A DNA stretch of 64,000 nucleotides from Mantis religiosa (Eukaryota; Arthropoda; Insecta; Mantodea; Mantidae), in the NCBI GenBank assembly GCA_030765055.1, contig CM060950.1, positions 19,265,229 to 19,329,228 of the forward strand, written 5' to 3'. Each line of letters begins with the position of its first letter. Position 1 is the stretch's first letter. The position numbers and the translations under genes were made by a program. Below are positions 35,501 to 45,899 of the stretch, piece by piece. Under the pieces are notes generated by a model. That model was not told where the DNA came from and made no database searches. It worked only from the letters and a program-made list of their open reading frames with translations.

Positions 35501-36239
35501 GTATTTTCATATTTTCACCATATTTGCTGCTTCCGATTTGAGCCATTACTTACAACTGAGAGAGGAGGTGGTAGTTTGAGGTACTCTAGAGGTAACATGC
35601 AATTCGTCGACACCTGGAAGAGCAGACAGGGAATTATGGCGTCTCTTTTCCTGGATCTTTACTGGACTGAAAGGCTGACGCAAATTCCAGAGTTACCATT
35701 AACGGTAGCTCCCCTACCCACTGCCATTATCTTGAGTGAATTTTCAAAGAGCAGAGTGGGACGAGGGTTCCTCTATTTGCAGAATTAGTGATAATTGCAG
35801 ACTCTTCTATAGAGGGAGCAAGCCTTTTAGGGCGTTTAATGTAATTGTTAACAAAAATTACTTGGAGTTCATTTTATATGTTGTATTATATGTAGCACAA
35901 AACCTTGCCGTCAGTTATTAAATCAGCCCTTAGAGATGAAGAGCAACCTGTGATAGAAAGCGAAATTCTTAACCTTAATGATTTTGCAACTAAGAGGGAC
36001 AGAGAGAAAGCTCTTATTACCGAAAGAGTCGAGCGGTTCGAATTATCCAATATCAGGAGAAAAGGGGACGGGAGTCGGTAGTGGAGTCCTACATCAACGA
36101 GCGCCTACAGGAAGCACAGCCAACGGAGTCACTGCTTTCCCCACTCAAGCCGATTTAAACTTTTTGTACTTAGACCCTTTAAAATCTTGTATTTAAGATT
36201 AGAATTTTAATAAAATGCTTAATGAAGTGAAAATTATAT
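35501..36239. other. unassigned, possibly degraded Penelope-like 5' part
   Basis: Open pieces exist (for example 35576-35788 and 35978-36196) but carry no motif I can name. The proximity to a Penelope-like RT at 36250 makes an upstream part of the same element possible. Confidence 0.35.
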
Positions 36240-36545
36240 CAAATAACGAAAACATTTAGTAAAATTTAGTAACCCTATTTTACCTAGAATTTATGCTCTC
36301 CCTAAATTCCATAAACCTGGAAATAAAATGAGACCTGTTGTTAACTCTATAAATTCACCAACTTATAATTTAGCTAAATGGTTACATAAATAATTTAGTA
36401 ATTTTGATAAATTTGAGAGTTTAGGTATTAAAATTCTTTTGAATTAGTTAAAAAGATTGATAATGTTTTATTATCTTAAACTGATAAACTTGTTTCTTTT
36501 GATGTAACTGCTTTATTTCCTAGTATTCCTAGAGAATATTACATC
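36240..36545 (+). pseudogene. Penelope-like element reverse transcriptase fragment
   Basis: Reads NPILPRIYALPKFHKPGNK, MRPVVNSINSPTYNLAKW, then after a stop SLGIKNSFELVKKIDN and LVSFDVTALFPSIPREYY. P-x-x-Y-G-L-P-K-x-H-K, R-P-I-V-S-S and S-F-D-V-x-x-L-F-x-x-I-P are the fingers and motif A signatures of Penelope-like RTs, distinct from LINE RTs. The palm with the catalytic YxDD, and any GIY-YIG domain, are missing. Confidence 0.75.
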
Positions 36546-36619
36546 GGCTGCTATATACCTGCCGAGCACGGTATATGTTTCTGGAACTGCAATCGCGAAA
36601 GGCCCTTAGCACAGTAATA

Positions 36620-36985
36620 AAATGACTGGGTATAAAAATGAGGATTCAAATTAAAATGAGTCATGTTGACTCTATCCATCAACACCCTTAGCCCATATAC
36701 GGCTACTGTGAAGAAATGAATTATTTCCATCAATTAACTAAAATAATAAGAGTTAAATGATGAAGCCTGGGACTCAAGTACTTACAATAGTAAGTCGCTA
36801 CAAACGGTGCATCTCGGATGCGAGAGCCCCTAGTGGTTTACCGGGAAATATATGAGTCAACTGGAGAATTTAATGTCAGGACGGCACGTTGGTCATGGTA
36901 GCTCAATGGGTTTGGGCGACTGGATGGAAACCAAGAGATCCGTGGTTCAAATCCCAGCTATGGCATAGAATTTTTCATGTTGACT
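36620..36985 (+). repeat. SINE-A, two units head to tail
   Basis: The tail of one unit (ATGTTGACTCTATCCATC) and the linker ATATACGGCTACTGTGAAG lead into a complete unit. That unit has leader GAGCCCCTAGTGGTTTACC, tRNA-like domain near 36896-36966 (box B GTGGTTCAAATCCC) and tail TTTTTCATGTTGACTCTATC. It is a good reference for the unit split by mariner M1a at 382/1702. Confidence 0.8.
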
Positions 36986-37154
36986 CTATCCAGTGAAATA
37001 CGAACTTGCCAATATCAGTGTGCGTATACTTTGATAAACTTCGCTGCATCGTATGACATGATGCAGAGAAATAACACTGAACTACAGAGTTTTATAAAGT
37101 TTCTTCAATTATTTTTCTGAATGTTGCACAATAAATATCTTATTTTAAGAAAGG

Positions 37155-38413
37155 AACATGAAGATGGCAGCAGTCGTAAATAAAAGCTAGTGAATTTCGT
37201 TTTTCATCTGTTGACAGTTACTCACCAAAGTTTCAACCATTTTGGACGCTCAGTTGTTATGTAACAGTCGTTTGAGTGAGTTGATGTGAGTGTTTTTATG
37301 AAAATAGGCAAAATCGAGTATCGAGCTGTCATATATTTGTTTTTCAAGGGCAATACGCCTATGCAAATCAAAGATGAGTTCGATTCTGTGTATGGGGTAT
37401 CTGCACCATCATTTACCACAGTGAAATTTTGTGCAGCTGAATTTAAACGTAGCCGTAAAAGTTTGGGAGACGATGAACGTTTCAGACGTCTAAAAACTAC
37501 ATCTACCAAAGAAACCATCGCTAAAGTTCACCAAATGGTGCTAGACGACCGCCGAATTAAAGCTACAGGGATAACAGAGGCTATGAACATGTCAAAAGAA
37601 CGTGTTTGTCACAGATTAAATCAATATTTAGACATGAAAAGGCTGTCCTCTCTTTGGGTGCCGCGTTTGCTCACATTAGACCACAAACGTGTTCGAATGA
37701 ATATTTCCAACGCTCTGTTGGAGCAGTTTAGGCGCAATAAATCCGAGTTTTGGCACCGATTGATTACTGTAGATGAAACTTTGGATACACCATTATACGT
37801 CCGAAACAAAAATACAGTCCAAATAGTGAACTGCAAAAGTCAACCGGCCTCAAGAAAAGCAAAAACTGTTTTTTTTTGGGCTAGGAAAGTGATGGCGACT
37901 GTTTTTTTTTTTTTTTTTGAGATAGTCATGGAGTTATATTAATCGATTCTCCTCAACAAGGAAAAACCATTACAGGAGCATACTATGCATCATTACTTGA
38001 CAAGCTGAAGGCAGCACTTGCGGAAAAACGGCCACAATTGCAGAAAAACAAAATCCTGTTTCACCAAGACAAAGCACCGTCTTACACCTCAGCGACAGCA
38101 ATGGCGAAAATCGACGAATAACAGTTTGAACTGCTTGACCATCCGCCTTACTCATTAGACCTAGCCCAAAGCTACTTGTTTTTGTTCTCTCATCTGAAAA
38201 TGGTGCTCAGAGGACAGAGATTTTCGTCAAATGAAGAGGTAATCACCTTTGTGAACAGTTATTTTACAGAGAAAAACGCCGAGTACTATTTGGACGGGTT
38301 ACAGAGATGGGAGCATCGCTGGGAGAAGTGTGTAGAGTTAAAGGAGACAATGTTGAAAAGGGGAAAAATGGCTTGTATCTTTATTAGGTCGGAAACTTGT
38401 CAGACCACCCTCG
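37155..38413 (+). mobile_element. mariner M2b, lacking its first ~25 bp
   Basis: The left side joins M2 sequence at GAAGATGGCAGCAGTCG without the terminal repeat. The right end has GGTCGGAAACTTGTCAGACC to CCCTCG followed by TA. About 1.26 kb remain. It is the most complete M2 copy on the plus strand. Confidence 0.9.
37286..38350 (+). pseudogene. mariner transposase (M2b), frameshifted
   Basis: The N-terminal 218 residues are open, from MSVFMKIGKIEYRAVI through FTTVKFCAAEFKRSRKSL, WVPRLLTLDHKRVRMN and LITVDET (catalytic aspartate kept). Frame is then lost before the usual W. An expanded run of 17 T at 37902-37918, where relatives have about six, causes a further shift. The catalytic HQDKAPSH and the C-terminal EYYLDGLQRWEHRWEKCVE are readable in other frames to about 38350. 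Inactive. Confidence 0.9.
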
Positions 38414-38439
38414 TAATTCCTTTCTCTAATGGTAACTGA

Positions 38440-38810
38440 TTAATTAAAGCACACTGGAATTAGATGTAACCAGGGGAAAATGATGAAAGTATGCTGAAAA
38501 TTAAGACAAAGGACACAATTTGTTATTTAACAGAAGCATCAGGCTTTATTTTTCCAAGAATAACTTAACTTATTCCCTCAACAGTTGAAAAAATGTAATT
38601 AGCCAACTAAATCTACAAGGTAAATGAGGAAGGATTTTGGAATAAGTTGGCCTGACAAATATTTAACACTGCTAACAATTAACATAAGTTTCTGAAACTT
38701 TTAAAATAGCTTTTATGCAGAGAACAAACATTCTAGGTTTAGGGGCATTTTAAGTAAATTTTGGAGTTATACCTAGAGTTCTTCTTTTCTTCTTATTTAC
38801 AAGGCGAACA
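38440..38810. other. unassigned AT-rich stretch
   Basis: No gene or repeat partner recognised. Confidence 0.45.
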
Positions 38811-38985
38811 CTCTGTGCCGGGCTAGAGCCTGCCAACCCGACTGCCGGCCTCATGCCCACATACACGAGGCAGATCATACAACACATGCGGGGAGGATAT
38901 GTGGTCAGCATCTCAGCTCCCCAGCAGGAAATTTCAGCCAACCAGCGCCTAAGAATATCTTGTAAAATACTGAAGATACTGACAG
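38811..38985 (-). repeat. SINE-C fragment
   Basis: Matches the 3' half of SINE-C at 48.2 kb and 51.2-51.4 kb on the minus strand: GGTTGGCAGGCTCTAGCCC, GTGGGCATGAGGCCGGCAGT and GCTGAGATGCTGACCACAT. The tRNA-like head is absent. Confidence 0.75.
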
Positions 38986-39314
38986 GGAAGCAATCCAAAT
39001 ATAAATAAACTACGAGCTGAAAAATGAAATTTAAAATTATTTAAAGCACAGTATATTAATGAGAAAGCTGATTACCCAAAATATCGGGTGGACAATCATT
39101 GGCGAGATTGGTTTCGCGGCGTGCAGCCGGCCGGCGAAGCTGGCATCTTGTCCACGGTACGGGTGTGAGGAAGTCTGCAATAAATTTGGTACGGTTTGTC
39201 GCGTAATGTATTTTAAATAAATTGCTCAACAAAATGTTGGAACTGCCTATCTTCGTTGAAGGAATTCGAACACCTGCTTAGGAAATTCTCTATTACACCC
39301 TGCAGTTATTTTTT
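38986..39314. other. unassigned
   Basis: A short GC-rich palindromic patch lies near 39118-39135 (CAGCCGGCCGGC). Nothing else recognised. Confidence 0.4.
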
Positions 39315-39688
39315 CTCCTCCTCCTCCTCCTCCTCCTCCTCCTCCTCCTCCTCCTCCTCCTCCTCCTCCTCCTCCTCCTCCTCCTCCTCCTCCTCCTCCT
39401 CCTCCTCCTCCTCCTCCTCCTCCTCCTCCTCCTCCTCCTCCTCCTCCTCCTCCTCCTCCTCCTCCTCCTCCTCCTCCTCCTCCTCCTCCTCCTCCTCCTC
39501 CTCCTCCTCCTCCTCCTCCTCCTCCTCCTCCTCCTCCTCCTCCTCCTCCTCCTCCTCCTCCTCCTCCTCCTCCTCCTCCTCCTCCTCCTCCTCCTCCTCC
39601 TCCTTCTCCTTCTTCTTCTTCTTCTTCTTCTTCTTCTTCTTCTTCTTCTTCTTCTTCTTCTTCTTCTTCTTCTTCTTCTTCTTCTTCT
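39315..39688. repeat. compound trinucleotide microsatellite (CTC)n(TTC)n
   Basis: About 290 bp of uninterrupted CTC units, a short transition, then about 80 bp of TTC units. One strand is pure polypyrimidine for about 370 bp. The long frames reading Ser/Phe or Gly/Glu tracts are artefacts of the repeat. Confidence 0.98.
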
Positions 39689-39734
39689 AGGTCTTTTCTA
39701 AATCCCATACATGAAATATGAATAAGATATAATG

Positions 39735-39921
39735 GCTTTCATTTAAATATCTCAGTGTTCAAGAACCATCGTGTGGCCTGTATTATTAACTGGGAATCTG
39801 TTTCGGTCCATAAATATAAAGTATCCAGATACTGCTGAAGTTTTGCGCAATCCGTGACATTGATACTTTTATATAGGTTAACATCACCAGCAAACGTCAA
39901 TGTTTTGGCTTTTTTTTGCAT
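39735..39921 (-). pseudogene. LINE reverse transcriptase fragment
   Basis: The minus strand reads TLTFAGDVNLYKSINVTDCA, LQQYLDTLYLWTETDSQ. This matches RT motif C and the following helix (F-A-D-D-x-K-L-Y, then W-x-x-x-N-x-L). The catalytic FADD has become FAGD. Only about 60 codons survive. The trinucleotide array begins just downstream of the fragment on this strand. Confidence 0.6.
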
Positions 39922-39957
39922 GACCAGGTAAATCTACTTTCAACAATAACGCTGGTA

Positions 39958-40945
39958 TGGTAACTTCTAGACAATAAATAAATAGAGTTAAGTTATACAC
40001 ATTAACGTATTAAATTTTTGAGTTGGTTCATTTCTGAAAAAATAATCATGAACTTTACTGCGTATAGCACTTTTCGTAAAATCGTCGTATTTCTCCACGC
40101 GTTGTTTGCATTTACGCGATTTTACCGGTGTTCTTAGAATTCCGGATACCTGCTGTTCCCTTCTAATACTATGTACACTACTTCCGAAAACACCAAGGAG
40201 ATAACCAGTTTATTTCTGAATGTTTTATAGACGATTCCGGATTTCTTTCTTTAAGCACCGAGAAACAATGCGCTATCATTCACCTCTTGCCACTTTTTAA
40301 AGGTTTGTTTCGATTGTGTTTTATTTCGGCTGAAGCACCGGCCTGCTCCATGATGAAAAGCTTACTGATTTTAAATTGCATATACATAAATGTTCTTGGG
40401 CTTGTGAGGTACGTGAGATGTACAGGAATACAGTGTTAAATATCAGAAGCAACTCCACACTATAAACAATATCTTTATCAGCATTCAACTCGATGCAGAC
40501 CTGGTTTCGAGAGACCTGTTTGGTATATGAATGAAAAACTATTGTATAATAGCAGTGTCCTTTAGTAATTGTTAAATAAAATGCAGCTTAATATAACACA
40601 ATAAGTTAATAGTGTGTATAATGTCACCTGTCTTGTGTCTAATCTGTATATAGTATACAGAACACATCTATGTGGTATGTGAAGCAGAAAGATAACATGT
40701 TAGGATATTACGTTTATAAGAATCGAAACATTTGCATACTTTTCTCTCTCCGAAATAAACTCACACGAGCAGTGATCAGAAATCCACTTACCGTACTGTA
40801 CTTAAAGGAGGGGTTTAGCGTACTCATAAAAATAAAAGAAAACGACAATTAACTTCGCTAAACCAATCAACAGCTTAACCGTTTTTTTGGTCCCAATATC
40901 TCTGTCTCTATCTCTCTTTTCACCCAGATATTTACAACACGTTGA
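39958..40945. repeat. repeat W, copy 2
   Basis: Collinear with 24053-25035 with scattered substitutions and small indels. The minus strand again reads KQRVEKYDDFTKSAIRSKVH followed by FFRNEPT, in frame here. Both copies share the TGTATATAGTATACAGAACA palindrome segment (near 24735 and 40647). Confidence 0.85.
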
Positions 40946-41644
40946 GATTATACCTATTGCACCTCTTCAAATTGCTCACTATACTGAGCACTTGGGGCTT
41001 AAAATCCACAATCCCTAAGGGGAGAAGTATCAAACATAGGCACACTCCGTGACAGAGGAACAACTACAACTCTCCAGGGCATTTCGTCCTGTGCAATATT
41101 ACCTCGAAAGCCTCTTAAGCTTCGACTAGGATCCGTTCTCTTGCTACATATGTAATGAAATCTGAATGCAGATATTCATGCCTAAAAACTGGATTGTTAA
41201 ATGGTAAGAATAGCTAAAAGGATAGTTTTGATTCCAACAACTTACTCTCTGCGCACCACAAAAAGCCAACTGGGGCTTTAAGAGGCAAGAGGGGTTTGAA
41301 CTGTTTATCTGCTCTGTTAGTGGACCTCTTTTTTTAATTTTATTCAATGATCGATCACCATTACATGCCTTACAGATCCTTGTTAACTAATTGAATCTTT
41401 ATGAACTATATAAGGACATGTGAGGAAAACCAAGTTGGCTCCTATTATCTACTAAACACTGTGAAACGAGGATGACACACAACAGAGAGAAAAATACTGA
41501 TAAAAAATAAGTAATCAAAGAGATAATAAGAAGAATATTCATTGTGAAGCATTTGGAATATCTGCAACTCGGCCTTTTAATTCTACGAACCCATAGCTCC
41601 TTTCATTACCTCACTGCTGTTTTTCGTGTTTATGATGTGAATAA
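40946..41644. other. unassigned
   Basis: No motif or partner repeat recognised. Confidence 0.4.
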
Positions 41645-42085
41645 TTATTACATGAAAACTAGCTCGAGCAAGACTGGCTAAGCTCTACCCTCTTCTTAAC
41701 AAAAGACCTTCACTCAAATTAAGAAACTGCACACTACTCTACACGACTTTATTAAGACCACTCCTACTATATACCTGCCCAGTCTGGGGAAGGACCTGTC
41801 CTTCCGAAATAAACGTATCCAGACATTTCAAAACGAAATATTACGAATCTCAACAAACGCACCATGGTTTGTCACAAATAGTCAACTACATAGAGAAACT
41901 TGAATCAACACCATTCAGCAGTCAATTTCTTCAGAAGCCGAAAAGTTCTACAGCAACCTACAACACGTCTCATCGATCAATAAATGAGTTAAAAAAAATT
42001 TAATCTGTCAAGAGAATTGTTACATCTTGTATCCCCACTGGGTCCACATGGACTCTCTTAAAAACAATCTAATCCAATAATAAAA
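41645..42085 (+). pseudogene. Jockey-like RT C-terminus
   Basis: The plus strand reads LAKLYPLLNKRPSLKLRNCT, LLRPLLLYTCPVWGRTC, then after shifts QTFQNEILRISTNAPWFV and SSEAEKFYSNLQHVSSINK. L-x-R-P-x-x-x-Y-x-C-x-V-W-G and Q-N-x-x-L-R are the thumb-region signatures shared with the elements at 5.1 and 57.3 kb. Everything upstream is missing; a 5'-truncated insertion is likely. Confidence 0.75.
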
Positions 42086-42628
42086 TTTTCAAATTCAAGG
42101 CATTTTGTGGTATTAGGGAACATTTAGAAACCTAAAATAACGTAACTTATATTTTATGTAGACTACTTATTTATTTCGGCTGGGAAGGGCTAAGGCACGT
42201 AGATATGATCATTATCTATGTACATGTGTGGCAAACAAGTAAGTATTGAACCCTTAAGAACGAGTCTGTGTACGCCATTAATTCACGGGCATGAGAAACA
42301 AAATACCGGAGTACTACACGCGTCTTAATGACCACTTGAGAGTAGATGTGGGATCATTCAATTGCCCACATCACGTGCTCTATCTTGAAACTAATATCGC
42401 ATCCTCGACTTTAGGGATACGCTTTAACACACTCTCACTTACGTACGTAAGCAATGCAGTGTTCTCTAAGTGAAAATCACTGCGTTCTTCTTAGTGATTC
42501 CTTAAAAAAAACGACAAACAGCGGATGCTTTCTTGGCTTACTATGTAATACAGTTAAGAAAATTACGGCAACCTCACTACAAATTGAACGCAATTGTAGA
42601 GGATTACTTATGATTTCATGGAAATTAA
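42086..42628. other. unassigned AT-rich stretch
   Basis: Open pieces at 42291-42669 lack motifs. No repeat partner seen. Confidence 0.45.
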
Positions 42629-42631
42629 TTA

Positions 42632-44002
42632 CACTAGGGAACACGTTTTTTGTACCCGAAACAAAATAGGCTAATTCTTATGAAAAATGACTCGCTGATT
42701 CCAAAAATGCCTCTGAAAATGCTGTATCACGTAACGTTTTTTTTAGATATTCTTATTCTTTTATATAAAATTACAGAAAGGAGGTATTATATCAACTCAT
42801 ATTGACTTAATTTAAAATAATAGCCATTGACTCTTCTGAATACAGCTTAAAGGCAGTGTTGCTTCATAACGGCAACTTACTACCTTCAATACCTTTATTT
42901 CATGCCATAAGAATGAAAGAGACATACGATTCCATGTCCATCATTTTAGATGCTATTAGTTATCAAAACCATGGCTGGGAAATTTGTAGTGCCCTCAAGG
43001 TAGTTGCATTGCTAACGGGACTGCAGGGAGGCTTCACCAAATATTGCTGTTTTGTGCTTATGGGACAGTAGGGCAACTGACAAGCATTTTATAGTGAAAG
43101 AATGGGGGAAAAGGGAAGACTATACCCCTGGAGCAAGCAATGTTAAGTATGTGCCTCCAGTAGACCCAAACAAAGTTCTTCTCCCCCAACTTCACATAAA
43201 GCTCGGGTTAATGAAGAATTTTGTTAAAGATTTGGACAAAAGTGGAAGAGCATTTGAGTATTTAAGAAGTATCTTTCCCAAAATAAGTGAATCTAAATTG
43301 AAGGAAGGTATATTTGTCGATCCTCAAATAAGACTACTTCTTAAAGACAGTGTTTTTGAATCAAAGCTTAGACGTGTTGAACTGGCAGCATGGAAATCAT
43401 TTAAATGAGTAGTGGAAGGCTTCCTGGGCAATAACAAAGAAGAAAATTATGAAACTTTAGTCTCAGAACTATTAAGGAGCTACAAAGAAATGGGTTACCG
43501 TATGTCACTTAAAATCCACTTTTTGCATTCTCACCTTGATAGTTTCCCTACACACCTATGAGCTGTAGTAAGTGATGAGCAAGGTGAGCGTTTTCACCAG
43601 GACATTTCTGAGATGGAAAGACGTTACCAGGGTATCGCTGGGATTCAGCCATGTTCGGAGACTATTGTTGATTCCTCAAACGGGAGAGTTAATACAAAAA
43701 AAAGTCAACAGTGAAACACTTCTGAGATAATTCAGGTATTGGTTTTCATCATTACCTTGTGTTTATTTATTTTAATAATAATAATTAATAATAATTATTA
43801 TTTTCAATGTTATTTGGCAATAAAATACCTATTATTTTTAATTAATCAAATATGAGTTATCACATCACATTTCTATGAATACCTAAAAACGTTACGTGAT
43901 ACAGCATTTTCAGGGGCATTTTTGGAATCAGCAGATCAGTTTACATAAGAATTTGCCTATTTTGTTTCGGGTATATAAAATATTTCTTTTTGTTCCCCAG
44001 TG
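42632..44002 (+). mobile_element. TIR element with CACTA-like ends and TTA duplication
   Basis: Starts CACTAGGGAAC and ends with the complement of CACTGGGGAAC. Inverted repeats extend about 118 bp (42632-42750 and 43885-44002), sharing ACCCGAAACAAAATAGG and GCTGTATCACGTAACG. A 3-bp TTA lies on both sides (42629-42631, 44003-44005). The CACTR start and 3-bp duplication are those of the CACTA/EnSpm superfamily. It encloses a truncated protein remnant. At 1371 bp it is an internally deleted derivative. Confidence 0.8.
42795..43730 (+). pseudogene. fragment of an unassigned transposon-borne protein family
   Basis: Translation in three frames gives YSLKAVLLHNGNLLPSIPLF, ALKVVALLTGLQGGFTKYCC, LWDSRATDKHFIVKEWGKRE, then VPPVDPNKVLLPQLHIKLGL and MKNFVKDLDKSGRAFEYL. 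After a stop at 43408 come SLKIHFLHSHLDSFP and DEQGERFHQDISEMERRYQG. I recognise this set as a widespread uncharacterised arthropod protein family thought to be transposon-derived. Catalytic residues are not known to me. Shifts near 43060, the TGA at 43408 and a missing N-terminus make it non-coding. Confidence 0.7.
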
Positions 44003-44005
44003 TTA

Positions 44006-44919
44006 TTGAAAGGGTAGAGCCAGACTGGAAAATTCAATGCCATAGCCGGAATTTGAACCACGGATCTTCTGGTCTCCGTCCAGCCGCTCTAACCATTTAA
44101 GCTACTATGGCCAACGTGCCAACATGACATTAAATTCTCCAACTGACTCGTGTTTCTCCCGGTAAACCACTAGGAGTTCTCATAAACACATGAGACAGCT
44201 ACCTTAATGGCGACTTACTATGCTGTAAGCACTTTAAGGCCCGGGCTTTATATTTCGGAACACTATTAGGTACAATTAATAGAAATTAATTGTTCTTTAA
44301 CACTAGTCGTGTGTAGGGCGCACTATGAAAGGGTAGAGCGAGACTGAGTTGGAAAATTCCAATTTAATTGGAGAATTTAATGTCATGTCGGCATGTTGGC
44401 CATAGTAGCTCAAATGGTTAGAGCGGCTGGACGGAAACCAGGAGATCCGTGGTTCTAATCCAGGCTATGGCATTGAATTTTTCAGTCTGGCTCTACCCTT
44501 TCATAGTTCGTCCTACACATGGATAGTGTTAAAGAACAATTAATTTTCAAATTAATTATTGTTTCACATTACCCATGTTAAAAATTCAATACCAAAGCCA
44601 GGATTTGAACCACTGATCTCCCGGTTGCTCTAACCACTGAGGTACCACAGCAACATGCCAGCAAGACGTTAAATTCTCCTACTCTCATCAAACTACTAGG
44701 AGTTCTCATATACAATGATACAACTACCTTAATAGTGACTTACTATGCTGTAAGTACTGTAAGTCCTGAACTTTCTAGTACACACCACGTTGCCATGGTA
44801 GTTTAGTAGTTAAGAGCAACCGCGAGGTCCGTGGTTAATATCTCAACTGTGGCATTGAATTTGTCATTCTGAATCTACTTTTCCAAATTTTGTCCTACAC
44901 ACGGGTAGTGTGAAAGAAC
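44006..44919. repeat. SINE-A cluster, four or more units in alternating orientation
   Basis: In order: a minus unit (44014-44190), a minus tail segment (44280-44350), a plus unit (44370-44540), a degenerate minus unit (44580-44740) and a degenerate plus unit (44790-44919). Both orientations carry box B-like sequences. It could fold into large hairpins. The right end is broken at 44919 by element T and continues at 45838. Confidence 0.8.
44399..44471 (+). other. tRNA-like domain of SINE-A with complete acceptor stem
   Basis: GCCATAG at 44399-44405 pairs perfectly with CTATGGC at 44465-44471, leaving the next base A in the discriminator position. A D-arm GCTC/GAGC and an anticodon-arm CTGG/CCAG are readable; the T-arm pairs poorly. 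It lies inside a SINE-A unit, downstream of about 170 bp of leader. It is a SINE promoter domain and not a functional tRNA gene. Confidence 0.6.
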
Positions 44920-44925
44920 AATTAA

Positions 44926-45837
44926 AAGATTCAGTGCAACAGTGGTCTATCCCATGTTTTAAAGAAATTGAGATATTGTACTGCAAAGTTGACAGCAGCC
45001 AGTTTTTCATACTTTACTACTATATTGACGTTATTTCCATAATCACTTACTCTGAACCTTGTCATTATTGGGTATAATAAACAAATTGTGCTAAGTTGAA
45101 ACTAAAAGGCTAACATTGGTATCAATGTGGTGCTTGACACATCATTTTATGGGTTAGACCATTGTTGCACAGAACTATAACATTAGATAACGGGTACTTT
45201 ATTCACAATTGTATGGGTTAAACCACTTTCACATACTATTGTGCCCGCCTCGGTAGCGTGGTGGTAACGTGTCTGCCTCACTTTCAAGAGGTCCCGAGTT
45301 CGAATTTCGGTCAGGGCGAGTTACCTGGATAAAGTTTTTTCCAGGGTTTTCCCTTATCCTGAAAGATGAATGTTTGGTAACTCTAAGCTCTATGGATCCT
45401 GGGCTCATTTGAGCATCATTTCACTCATTCCATTCATATGACGTAATGTTGGAGGGCATAAATAAAAAAACATAGTATTGTAAAAAAAGACTGTGGTATT
45501 CATGTGGTACAAAATATTAAGATCTAGACGTTCATTTAATGTACGTGTATTAACATTGTTTCCAATGCTGGGACTTTAATGCAACATACATTTTGCTTGT
45601 TTCGTCATGTGATCTCATACCAATTCAAATAGGTGGACGTGGGTTAGACCATGGTTACACTAAAATTTGTTGCTATAATTTGAGAGCAAGAAATCAAGTT
45701 GCTGCCAATGTGCAAAAATACATTTATTTCAGTATATATCGATTGTAATATGTAGTTCAAGGTTAATGACAGCAGATTCCAGGGTCAATTAAAATGCGAT
45801 ATTTGTCAGGGTTAGACCACTATTGCACTTAGCCTTT
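44926..45837. mobile_element. TIR element T with repeated internal motif
   Basis: Terminal inverted repeats read AAGATTCAGTGCAACAGTGG at the left and AAGGCTAAGTGCAATAGTGG on the other strand at the right. The host SINE-A sequence CAATTAA is duplicated on both sides (44919-44925, 45838-45844). The terminal motif GGGTTAGACCA recurs internally near 45153, 45214 and 45647. No transposase frame. It hosts a SINE-B at 45243. Confidence 0.7.
45243..45469 (+). repeat. SINE-B copy with 12-bp target duplication, inside element T
   Basis: Flanked by ACATACTATTGT (45231-45242) and ACATAGTATTGT (45470-45481), one mismatch. Head GCCCGCCTCGGTAGCG, box B GAGTTCGAATTTCGG, 3' end GTTGGAGGGCATAAATAAAA. Confidence 0.9.
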
Positions 45838-45899
45838 CAATTAATTTACATTAATTGACCTAATAGTGGTCTAAACTATAAAGCCCGGGCCTTAAAGTA
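45838..45899 (+). repeat. SINE-A continuation between element T and mariner M1b
   Basis: CAATTAATTTACATTAATTG, then CCTAATAGTGGTCTAAAC and AAAGCCCGGGCCTTAAAGTA follow the SINE-A leader order seen at 62.76-62.82 kb. It ends in the TA used by mariner M1b. Confidence 0.8.

Noticed and set aside
39247..39708. Long open frames of 144-153 codons across the trinucleotide array
   Set aside because: They encode only Ser/Phe or Gly/Glu tracts produced by the microsatellite.
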